Of a stretch of DNA of 23,626 nt, positions 1 through 8,285 are shown in pieces. Location: the NCBI GenBank assembly GCA_964655175.1, contig CAZZLY010000036.1:1-23626 (forward strand). The letters run 5' to 3'. The DNA is from JAIOPA01 sp964655175 (GTDB taxonomy: Bacteria > Eisenbacteria > RBG-16-71-46). The number at the start of each line of letters is the position of its first letter. Positions within the stretch are counted from its first letter, which is position 1. The position numbers and the translations under genes were made by a program. The notes beneath the pieces were generated by a model. It ran no database searches, was not told where the DNA came from, and saw only the letters and a list, made by a program, of their open reading frames with translations.

Positions 1-978
1 GCGCGCGTCGGGCGTGGCGCGGCGCGCCCGCGGCGTGCGCGCACGGCCCTGCCAGGTGTGGCCGGCGAGCGCGACCATGAGCGCCTTCTGCAGATGCAGA
101 CGGTTCTCGGCCTGCTCGATCACCAGACTCTGCGGCCCGTCGATCACCTCGTTGGTGACCTCCTCACCGCGATGCGCGGGCAGGCAGTGCATGAACACGG
201 CGTCCGGGGCGGCGGCGGCCATCATGCGCTCGTCCACGGTGTAGCCGCTGAACGCGATGCGACGCCACTCGGACTCGCGCTCCTGACCCATGCTCGTCCA
301 CGTGTCGGTGTAGATCATGTCGGCCCCGCGCACGGCCTCGTACGGATCGCGCACGCGACGCACGCCACCCTTGGCGCGCACCTCGGCGTCGAGGTACAGG
401 CCCGCGTCGGGCTCGAAGCCATCGGGCACCGCGACGCGCAGCTGGAAGCCGAACAGCGTGCTCGCCTCGAGCCACGAGTGCAGCACGTTGTTGCCGTCGC
501 CGACCCACGCCACCGTCATGCGATCCAGATCGCGACCCCGACGCCACAGCGTGTACAGGTCGGCGAGGATCTGGCACGGGTGCGAATGATCGGTGAGCGC
601 GTTGATCACGGGGATCGTGGCGTGCTGCGCCAGACGCTGCACCAGCCGGTGCGAGAACGTGCGCACGACGACGAGGTCCACCATGCCCGAGAGCACGTGG
701 GCCACGTCCTCGACGGTCTCGCGGCCGGTCTCGCTCACCTCGACGACGCCCAGGTCCACCGCGTCGCCGCCCAGCTCGTGCATGCCCACGGTGAACGACA
801 CGCGCGTGCGCAGCGACGGTTTGTGGAACACGAGCGCGGCGGTCTTGCCCGCCAGCGGGCGCGGCGCGTCCGGCGTGCCGCGCACCGCGCGCAGCCGGTC
901 GGCTTCGGCGAACAGGTCCAGCGCGAACTCCCGGGTGATCCCCGAGAGGTCCACCAGATGCTCGGGCGTGCCCGTCAT
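1..978 (-). CDS. argF: Ornithine carbamoyltransferase, 3' end outside window
   Basis: Transfers the carbamoyl group of carbamoyl phosphate to ornithine to make citrulline, a cytoplasmic step of arginine synthesis. Seen: the carbamoyl-phosphate motif SLRTR at residues 55-59 (a common variant of STRTR), HPCQ at 133-136, GDGNN near 158-163, the ornithine-loop SMGQE and the catalytic HCLP at 264-267. All of these fit an ornithine enzyme rather than acetylornithine or aspartate relatives. The ATG at 978 has a strong ribosome-binding site, GGAGGG, six bases upstream, and starts 17 nt after the argH stop, so it is the last visible gene of the arginine operon. The frame stays open to base 1 (326 codons). 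It continues about 20 Arg/Pro/Ala-rich residues past the usual family end, so the C-terminus is extended and its stop lies outside the window. Confidence 0.95.
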   Translation of the reverse strand, partial: MTGTPEHLVDLSGITREFALDLFAEADRLRAVRGTPDAPRPLAGKTAALVFHKPSLRTRVSFTVGMHELGGDAVDLGVVEVSETGRETVEDVAHVLSGMVDLVVVRTFSHRLVQRLAQHATIPVINALTDHSHPCQILADLYTLWRRGRDLDRMTVAWVGDGNNVLHSWLEASTLFGFQLRVAVPDGFEPDAGLYLDAEVRAKGGVRRVRDPYEAVRGADMIYTDTWTSMGQERESEWRRIAFSGYTVDERMMAAAAPDAVFMHCLPAHRGEEVTNEVIDGPQSLVIEQAENRLHLQKALMVALAGHTWQGRARTPRARRATPDAR

Positions 979-995
979 CGTGTTCCCTCCGTCGT

Positions 996-3074
996 TCACG
1001 AGATCACCGGCAGCACGTCGGCATCGGGGTCGATCGCCGTCGGCATGGGCAGGACGTACGAACGACCGGCGCGCGCCGCCTCCTCGGAGGCCCCCGGCAC
1101 CAGATCGAACGCGACCGCGACCTCGTCGCACGCGTGCCGCTTGGGGCAGCGCACGCAGTCGGTCCACACCTTGCGCGGGATGCTCTCGCGCTGCTGCGTC
1201 GTGAAGCCGCAGCGCTCGAAGAACGCCACCTCGCGCGTGAGCGCGATCACGCGCGGCAGTCCCAGCGTGCGCGCGTCGCCGACGACGGCGTCCACGAGCG
1301 CGGCACCCAGACCCTGTCCGTGCGCATCGGGGCGCACGGCGAGCGAGCGCACCTCGCCCATGTCGCTCCACAGCAGTCGCAGCGCGGCGCACGCGACGAT
1401 CGCGGCGCCGTCGGCGTTGCTGCGCTCGACGACCCAGAACTCGCGCACGCACTGGTACAGTTCGGACACCGGTCGCGGCAGCAGCACGCCCTCGACGACG
1501 TACGGCGCCATGACACCGGCGATGCCGGGGACGTCGGCCACGGTCGCGCGACGAAGGACCAGGCCCTCGCCCAGCCGGCGCTCGCTGCCGTCGGCGACGC
1601 GGGCGGTGGTCGGCAGCGGCACGCGCGTCGCACTCACGCGCGACGGGTCGCCCGCGATGACGTCGGCGGGTGACGGCACGTCGGCGTCGTCGCCGAAGCC
1701 GAGCCCCAGACGCGCCTCGTGGATCGCCAGCTGGTGCGGCGTCGAACCCGCACCCGGCGTGTGCGTGCGGCGACCGATCGCCGCCTCCATGGTGAGGCCC
1801 GTGAAGCGGTCGTCGGTGAAGTGCTCCGAGAGCGCCAGACGATCGGCGAGCGGCAGGTCGGCCGGCTCGCACTGCGCGCGCTCGGCGGCGGCCCACAGCG
1901 CACCGACGGCCTTGTGCGCGTCGCGGAACGGCACGCCCACCGCGACGAGCGCGTCGGCGAGTTCCACCGCGAGCAGGTCGCTCGTGAGCGACGACTCGAT
2001 GCGCGCGCGGTTGGGCACGAGCGCGTCGATCGAGGCCGGCAGCACGCCCAGCATGGCGTCGAGCGTGTCGGCGGTGTCGAACACCGCCTCCTTGTCCTCC
2101 TGCAGATCCTTCTGATACGAGCTCGGCAGGCCCTTGAGCAGCGTCGCCATGCGCTGCGCGTTGGCGAGCAGCCGCGCGCTCTTGCCGCGCGCGAGTTCGA
2201 ACAGGTCGGGGTTGCGCTTCTGCGGCAGCAGGCTCGAACCCGTCGAGAACCCGTCCGGTGCGGCGAACCAGCCGAACGCGGGCGAGCAGAACAGCACCAG
2301 GTCCTCGGCCATGCGCGACAGGTGCAGGCCGAGCATCGCGGCGGCGTTGAGGTACTGCACCGCGAAGTCGCGGTCGCCCACGGCATCGAGCGAGTTGAGC
2401 GCGACGCGCGAGAACCCCAGCCGCGTGGCGAGCGAGGCACGGTCGTACTTGAGCGGCGTGCCGGCGACGGCGCCCGAGCCGAGCGGCATGCGATCGGCGG
2501 CCTCGCGGGCCTCCATGAGCCGCTCCTCGTCGCGCGCGAACGCCTCGACGTGCGCGAGCCACCAGTGCGCCAGTCGGATGGGCTGCGCCGGCTGCAGGTG
2601 CGTGTACGAGGCGCACACGATGTCGCCCGAGTCGCGCGCCTGCGTCACGAGCGCGCGCTCGAGTTCGCGCACGCCCTCGATGGCGGTGTCGCACAGCCGC
2701 ATGACGTGCATGCGGAACAGCGTCGCGACCTGGTCGTTGCGCGAGCGTCCGGTGTGCAGACGACGCGCCGGATCGCCGCAGCGCTCCCCGAGCGCCGCCT
2801 CGACCGCGGAGTGCACGTCCTCACCCGCGAGCTTGACCGTGCCCGCCGTGAGCCCGCGCTCGAGGTCGTCGCACGCCGCGATGAGCGCATCGCGCTCGGC
2901 CGCGGTCATGACGCCGCACTCGGCGAGCGTGGTGGCGTAGGCGCGCGACAGGGCGAGCTCCTCGTTCACCAGCCGCCCGTCCACGGGCAGCGAGTCGTTG
3001 AGCTTCTGCGCACGCGGATCGAGACCGGCCGCGAGCCGGCCCTGCCACACCGCTTCCTTCTTCTGCTCACTCAC
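996..3074 (-). CDS. argH: Argininosuccinate lyase fused to N-acetylglutamate synthase GNAT domain
   Basis: A 692-residue bifunctional enzyme. Residues 1 to about 457 are argininosuccinate lyase, which cleaves argininosuccinate to arginine and fumarate. Visible motifs are HTGRSRNDQ at 107-115, THLQPAQP at 158-165 and the mobile-loop signature GSSLLPQKRNPD at 279-290. After a linker (about 458-504), residues 505-660 form a GNAT acetyltransferase with the acetyl-CoA loop RPDAHGQGLG at 581-590. It ends in KVWTDC plus a CxxC-x5-C cluster (Cys640, 643, 649), as in short-form N-acetylglutamate synthases (NAGS). Such argH(A) fusions are known from marine gammaproteobacteria. The GNAT part would catalyse the first, feedback-sensitive step of the pathway. 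The start is GTG at 3074 with GGAGG nine bases upstream. A 52-nt gap containing a hairpin separates it from argG. Confidence 0.95.
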   Translation of the reverse strand: MSEQKKEAVWQGRLAAGLDPRAQKLNDSLPVDGRLVNEELALSRAYATTLAECGVMTAAERDALIAACDDLERGLTAGTVKLAGEDVHSAVEAALGERCGDPARRLHTGRSRNDQVATLFRMHVMRLCDTAIEGVRELERALVTQARDSGDIVCASYTHLQPAQPIRLAHWWLAHVEAFARDEERLMEAREAADRMPLGSGAVAGTPLKYDRASLATRLGFSRVALNSLDAVGDRDFAVQYLNAAAMLGLHLSRMAEDLVLFCSPAFGWFAAPDGFSTGSSLLPQKRNPDLFELARGKSARLLANAQRMATLLKGLPSSYQKDLQEDKEAVFDTADTLDAMLGVLPASIDALVPNRARIESSLTSDLLAVELADALVAVGVPFRDAHKAVGALWAAAERAQCEPADLPLADRLALSEHFTDDRFTGLTMEAAIGRRTHTPGAGSTPHQLAIHEARLGLGFGDDADVPSPADVIAGDPSRVSATRVPLPTTARVADGSERRLGEGLVLRRATVADVPGIAGVMAPYVVEGVLLPRPVSELYQCVREFWVVERSNADGAAIVACAALRLLWSDMGEVRSLAVRPDAHGQGLGAALVDAVVGDARTLGLPRVIALTREVAFFERCGFTTQQRESIPRKVWTDCVRCPKRHACDEVAVAFDLVPGASEEAARAGRSYVLPMPTAIDPDADVLPVIS

Positions 3075-3089
3075 GAATGGGGGCCTCCG

Positions 3090-3118
3090 CGACCCGCCGC
3101 GACGCGCGCGGCGGGTCG
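3090..3118 (-). other. Intercistronic hairpin between argG and argH
   Basis: A perfect 12-bp inverted repeat (3090-3101 with 3107-3118) encloses a 5-nt loop. It fills most of the 52-nt gap after the argG stop, just upstream of the argH ribosome-binding site. No T-tract follows on the minus strand, so it is not a standard terminator. It could stabilise or process the mRNA, or partly attenuate the distal genes. The repeat is directly visible; the role is inference. Confidence 0.55.
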
Positions 3119-3126
3119 AGTGGGGG

Positions 3127-4361
<1,235 letters not shown>

Positions 4362-4365
<4 letters not shown>

Positions 4366-5636
4366 TTCTGCTCACCTCCCTTGCTCGCGCACGCGCGGAG
4401 TGCCGTGTCGAGCCTGTCGAGTCCCTCGTGGATCTCCGCATCCGTGACCGTGAGCGGCGGCAGCACGCGCAACGCGCGATCGCCTCCGCGGACCAGCAGC
4501 AGGCCGGCGTCGCGCGCGGCCGTGACCAGGGCGGCGGGTTCGATCCCGCCCGGCTTGAGATCGATCGCGCGCAGCAGGCCCATGCCGCGGGCCTCGCGCA
4601 CGACGTTCGCATGCGTCTCGGCGAGCGCGGCGAGCCCGTCGCCCAGCACCCGCCCCGCGCGCGTGACGCGCTCCAGGAAGGCGGGGCGGCGCACCTGCGC
4701 CAGCGACCAACGCGCCGCGGCGGCGCACACGGCGTTGCCGCCGAACGTGCAGCCGTGCATGCCCGGTGCGAGGTGCTGCGCCACGTCGGCCGTCATGAGC
4801 ACGGCGCCGATCGGCAGCCCGGCCCCGAGCGCCTTGCTCATCACGGTCAGGTCGCCCCGCAGCTCGAAGTGCTGCTGCGCGAGCACACGACCGGTGCGGC
4901 CCATGCCCGTCTGGACCTCGTCGATGACGAGCAGCGCGCCGACCGCGGTGGCGCGCGCCCGCACGGCCTGCAGGAACTCGGCCGTGCCCGGGACCGCGCC
5001 CGCCTCGCCCTGCACGCATTCGACGATCACCGCGCAGACGGTGTCGTCGATCAGCGCATCGAGCCCGGCGACGTCGTTGTACTCGCCGAACCGCACGCCC
5101 GGGATGAGCGGCTCGAACGGCTCACGGTAGGGAGGGTTCTGCGTGGCCGACAGCGCGAAGCCGGTGCGGCCGTGGAAGCCGCCCTTGAACGCGACGATCC
5201 CGCGCCCGGGCTTGCCCAGCTTGTGGGCGCGGGCGCGCGCGAACTTGAGCGCGGCCTCGTTGCCCTCGGTGCCCGAGTTGCAGAAGAACACGCGCTCGTA
5301 GCCGGTGGCCTCGGTGAGTTCGCGCGCCAACGCCAGTGCGGGCTCGTTCGCGAACAGGTTCGAGGTGTGGCCCAGACGCGTGAGCTGCGCCGCCAGGGTC
5401 TCGGCGAGGCCGCGCGGCGCGTGGCCGAACGCGTTCACCGCGATGCCGCAGGTGAAGTCGAGGTAGCGCTTGCCGCCCGCGTCGCGCACCCAGGCGCCCT
5501 CGCCCTCGACGAGTTCGAGGCGCGGCAGCGGGTAGAGCGGCGCGAACAGGCCCACTTCGTCGTGCGCCAGCGCCGGCGCGGCGGGGGCCGGGACGTTCGT
5601 CGTGGGCACGGGGCTCATGCGGGTGGTCTCAGGCAT
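4362..5636 (-). CDS. argD: Acetylornithine aminotransferase
   Basis: PLP-dependent class-III aminotransferase that converts N-acetylglutamate semialdehyde to N-acetylornithine. Seen in the 424-residue product: NSGTEGNEAA at 120-129 (Gly where Ala is usual), the PLP-contacting DEVQTGMGRTG from 239, Lys268 in MSKALGAGLP as the expected Schiff-base lysine, and GCTFGGN near 295. The frame is open 38 codons further upstream into argB. The ATG at 5636 was chosen because GAGGAG sits about five bases before it and the family similarity begins soon after. About 26 N-terminal residues rich in Pro, Ala and Thr precede the conserved core. It overlaps argB by 8 nt and argG by 4 nt. The enzyme may also serve lysine synthesis as succinyl-DAP aminotransferase, as in some bacteria (family knowledge, not visible here). 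Confidence 0.95.
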
Positions 5637-6495
5637 GGCTCTCCTCATTGAGCGAGGCGGCGTGCAACGTGGTGGCGCGACCGGTGCCGGCGAGCAGGGC
5701 GGCCAACGTCTCGGGGCCCTGCCAGGCCGCGATGTGCACACGTCGCACACCGGCCGCGAGTGAGGTGGCGGCGGCGCGCAGCTTGGGCCGCATGCCGCCG
5801 AGGACTTCGGGGTGCTCGAGCAACGCGGGCAGCTCGTGGGCGCGCACGTCGCGCACGACCTCGCCCCCCAGCTTGAGCCCGGGCGTGTCGGACAGGAGCA
5901 CCAGTTCGCTCTGCGGCAGCGCGGCCGCGATCGCGGCGGCGACGTCGTCGGCGTTCAGATTGAGTAGCCCGCCCGCACCGTCGTCGCCGAGCGAGGCGAG
6001 CACGGGCAGCCGACCGGTCGCGAGCAACGTCGCGAGCAGCGACGGATCGACCGACGCGACCTCGCCGACCTCGCCGAGCACTTCGGTGCGCGCGTGACGC
6101 TGCGCACGAACGATCCCGCCGTCGAGCACGGACAGCCCGACCGCGTCCACGCCGCGGGCACGCAGCGCGGCGACGAGGCGCTTGTTGGCGAGCCCCGCCA
6201 GCACCGCGGCCGCGATCTCGAGCGTGGGCTCGTCGGTCACGCGCAGGCCGTCGGCGAAGCGCGCCTCGATGCCGGCGCGCTGACACCATGCGGTGACCTC
6301 GGCGCCGCCGCCGTGCAGCACGAGCGTCGGGCGACCCGTCGCCGCGATCGCGCGCAGGGACGAGGCGCACTCCTCGAGCGCACCGGGTGCCTCGAGGGCG
6401 CGACCGCCCAGCTTCACGATCAGTGCGCCCGTCGCGGTGGGGTTCGTCGTCGTCGCGTGGTGCCCCGCGTGGGGATGCCCGTCCAACCCGCTCAC
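5629..6495 (-). CDS. argB: Acetylglutamate kinase
   Basis: Amino-acid kinase family enzyme that phosphorylates N-acetylglutamate. The 288-residue product has VKLGG near 27-31, HGGG at 61-64, GLRVTD at 83-88, the acetylglutamate-binding NLNADD at 179-184 and GGMRPK ending at Lys238. The start is inferred as GTG at 6495, which overlaps the argC stop in a 4-nt GTGA junction. This leaves a short His/Thr/Pro-rich leader of about 22 residues before the fold. No strong ribosome-binding site is visible, consistent with coupling to argC. The N-terminal helix typical of arginine-inhibited hexameric kinases is not obvious, so feedback control may rest on the NAGS domain fused to ArgH (inference). Confidence 0.93.
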   Translation of the reverse strand: MSGLDGHPHAGHHATTTNPTATGALIVKLGGRALEAPGALEECASSLRAIAATGRPTLVLHGGGAEVTAWCQRAGIEARFADGLRVTDEPTLEIAAAVLAGLANKRLVAALRARGVDAVGLSVLDGGIVRAQRHARTEVLGEVGEVASVDPSLLATLLATGRLPVLASLGDDGAGGLLNLNADDVAAAIAAALPQSELVLLSDTPGLKLGGEVVRDVRAHELPALLEHPEVLGGMRPKLRAAATSLAAGVRRVHIAAWQGPETLAALLAGTGRATTLHAASLNEESHA

Positions 6496-7556
6496 CAGGG
6501 GTTGCCGTGCACCGGCAGGCCCCAGCTCTCCGGCCAGCCCAGCACGAGATTCAGGTTCTGGACGGCCTGTCCCGCCGCGCCCTTCACCAGGTTGTCGATG
6601 GCCGCGGTCGCGAGCAGCGTGCGGCCGCCGTGCACCGTGGTGACCGCGAGGTCGCAACGGTTCGACGCCTTCACGAGCCGCGTCTCGGGCCACGTGCCGG
6701 GCGCGAACAGGCGCACGAACGTCTCGTCCGCGTAGCGCGTGGTATAGGCCTCGTGCGCCTGCTCCGGCGTGACCGGCTTGGCGAGCGGGGCGATCGCGGT
6801 GAGCAGGATGCCGCGCGACATGGGCGCGAGCTGCGGCGCGAACGCCACCGGCACCTCGCCACCGCACAGGCGGCCGAAGTTGCGCGCCATCTCGGGCACG
6901 TGCTGGTGCACCTCGCCGACCTTGTAGAAGCCGGCGCCGCCGTCGAGTTCGGTGAACGACGTGCGCAGGCTCGGCGCGCGACCGGCGCCGGAGACGCCGG
7001 ACAGCGCGGTCACCGTGACCGGACCGCCCAGCCAACCGGCCTCGAGCGCGGGCAGCAGCGACAGCGTCGCGGCGGTCGGGTAGCAGCCCGGGTTGGCGAT
7101 GCGCGTCGCGCCGTGGATCGAGTCGCGGAACGCCTCGGGCAGGCCGTACACGAAACCGTTCGAGCCGTCGCGGAAGTCGCTCGACAGATCGACGATGAAC
7201 GCGGCGTCGGCGAGCGTCGGGTGCTCGGCGAGCAGCTTCTTGAAGGTGCCGTGCGGCAGGCACGAGACGAGCGTGTCGAACACGCCCTCGGCGAGCAACG
7301 TCGGCAGCGCGTCGGGCGCGACCGGGCTCGGCAGCTCGACGGCGCGCGCGTCGGAACCCGGCAGCAGTTCGCTCGCGGGGCGACCGGCGAACTCGCGCGA
7401 GACGAGCGCGGTGATGTTCAGACCCGGGTGCGCCAGCGCGAGGCGGATGAACTCCTGGCCCGAGTAGCCCGAGGCGCCGAGCACGGCGATGCGGGCCGTG
7501 CGGCCGGTCGTGGTGCCACGCGTGGCGGCGACGGGCGCCGCGGCGGGCGCGCTCAC
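6492..7556 (-). CDS. argC: N-acetyl-gamma-glutamyl-phosphate reductase
   Basis: NADPH-dependent reductase that converts N-acetylglutamyl phosphate to the semialdehyde. The 354-residue product has the Rossmann motif GASGYSG at 27-33, the catalytic Cys158 in NPGCYPTA, and the catalytic HQHVPE at 217-222. The GTG at 7556 is the preferred start because it overlaps the argR stop by 4 nt (GTGA) and leaves only about 20 Ala/Thr-rich residues before the first beta strand. The open frame extends further upstream, but that translation is low-complexity shadow of argR. It is the first enzyme gene after the regulator. Confidence 0.95.
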   Translation of the reverse strand: MSAPAAAPVAATRGTTTGRTARIAVLGASGYSGQEFIRLALAHPGLNITALVSREFAGRPASELLPGSDARAVELPSPVAPDALPTLLAEGVFDTLVSCLPHGTFKKLLAEHPTLADAAFIVDLSSDFRDGSNGFVYGLPEAFRDSIHGATRIANPGCYPTAATLSLLPALEAGWLGGPVTVTALSGVSGAGRAPSLRTSFTELDGGAGFYKVGEVHQHVPEMARNFGRLCGGEVPVAFAPQLAPMSRGILLTAIAPLAKPVTPEQAHEAYTTRYADETFVRLFAPGTWPETRLVKASNRCDLAVTTVHGGRTLLATAAIDNLVKGAAGQAVQNLNLVLGWPESWGLPVHGNPW

Positions 7557-8026
7557 TGGGCCACCGCCAGTCCGTTCTTCACGTTCTCGAGATCCCTGCG
7601 GAAGCGCTTCGCCGCCATGGCGTCCTCCATGATGCACAACACCGTGTCGTCGCCGGCGACCGTGCCCACGAGGGCATGGAAACCGGTGAGGTCGATGGCC
7701 CGGGCCACGGCACTCGCGTGTCCCGGAGGGGTCTTCACCACAGCGAGGTTCTGCGCGATGCGCACCTCGTTGACGAAGATCTTGAGGTCGAGCATCTGCC
7801 GGCCGCGATCGAGCGCTTCCGTGGCCGGGGTGGGGAGTTCGTACCAATTGCTGCCATCGGGACCCGACCGCTTGGCCACCCCCAGACTGCGCAGGTCACG
7901 GGACAACGTCGCCTGCGTGGCCTCGACGCCGGCACGCGCGAGCGCCGCCGCCAACTCCTCCTGATTGGAGAAGCGACGGCCGGACAGCAGGCGTGCGATG
8001 AGCGTGAGTCGGTCGGTGCGCGACAC
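7553..8026 (-). CDS. argR: Arginine repressor ArgR
   Basis: Arginine-responsive hexameric regulator that represses biosynthesis. The 157-residue product has an N-terminal winged helix with TQATLSRDL near residues 37-45 and a C-terminal oligomerisation and arginine-binding domain ending in GTVAGDDTVLC. The open frame begins at 8158, but the GTG at 8026 fits the family start and has AGGGG about five bases upstream. The upstream extension would also run through the operator. It is the first gene of the operon it probably controls, and two ARG-box-like palindromes lie about 100-130 nt upstream. Confidence 0.94.
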   Translation of the reverse strand: MSRTDRLTLIARLLSGRRFSNQEELAAALARAGVEATQATLSRDLRSLGVAKRSGPDGSNWYELPTPATEALDRGRQMLDLKIFVNEVRIAQNLAVVKTPPGHASAVARAIDLTGFHALVGTVAGDDTVLCIMEDAMAAKRFRRDLENVKNGLAVAQ

Positions 8027-8123
8027 GTGGACCCCTGGGTGCGGCGTGGATCGGGCCTCTCGCGGACCATGGCCGACCGCGTCCCGCGCGGTCGCTCCCC
8101 ACTCGCCGCGCCCGAGGGCGGCG

Positions 8124-8160
8124 GCTGCATAAGTATGCGGGGGCGTGAATAAATACACCC
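8124..8160 (-). promoter_or_regulatory. Tandem ARG-box-like operators upstream of argR
   Basis: An AT-rich island in otherwise very GC-rich DNA. Box 1 is GCATA-AG-TATGC (8127-8138), a perfect 5-bp inverted repeat. Box 2 is GTGAATAAATACAC (8145-8158), a 14-bp imperfect palindrome resembling TGAAT-type ARG boxes. The centres are 19 bp apart, about two helical turns, comparable with the tandem ARG boxes bound by ArgR hexamers. Box 2 overlaps the candidate -10 of the operon promoter, which fits autorepression. The palindromes are seen directly; ArgR binding is inferred. Confidence 0.7.
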
Positions 8161-8177
8161 TGTGCGCCGGGGTGCAA
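8150..8177 (-). promoter_or_regulatory. Candidate promoter of the arginine operon
   Basis: On the minus strand, TTGCAC (8177-8172) is followed after 16 nt by TATTTA (8155-8150), acceptable sigma-70-type -35 and -10 boxes. Transcription would begin near 8143 and leave a leader of about 115 nt before argR. That leader contains an 8-bp hairpin at 8074-8094. The -10 lies inside ARG-like box 2. Confidence 0.5.
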
Positions 8178-8198
8178 GGGGAATTGTGGCCGCGCCGG

Positions 8199-8236
8199 AA
8201 AAAAATCCGGGCCCGGCGTCGGCGGCCGGGCCCGGA
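8199..8236 (-). terminator. Intrinsic terminator of the metalloprotease gene
   Basis: A perfect 12-bp GC-rich inverted repeat (8206-8217 with 8225-8236) has a 7-nt loop and, on the minus strand, is followed at once by seven T residues (8205-8199). It lies 49 nt after the protease stop and just ahead of the arginine operon promoter, insulating the two units. Confidence 0.93.
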
Positions 8237-8285
8237 TGTGAACGGGTTGTGAAGCGCGGGGGTGCGAGAGCGGTTTCTCGGCGCT

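Noticed and set aside
8027..8158. N-terminal extension of ArgR from the ATG at 8158
   Set aside because: It would overlap the ARG-like boxes and candidate promoter; the GTG at 8026 has a ribosome-binding site and matches normal ArgR length.
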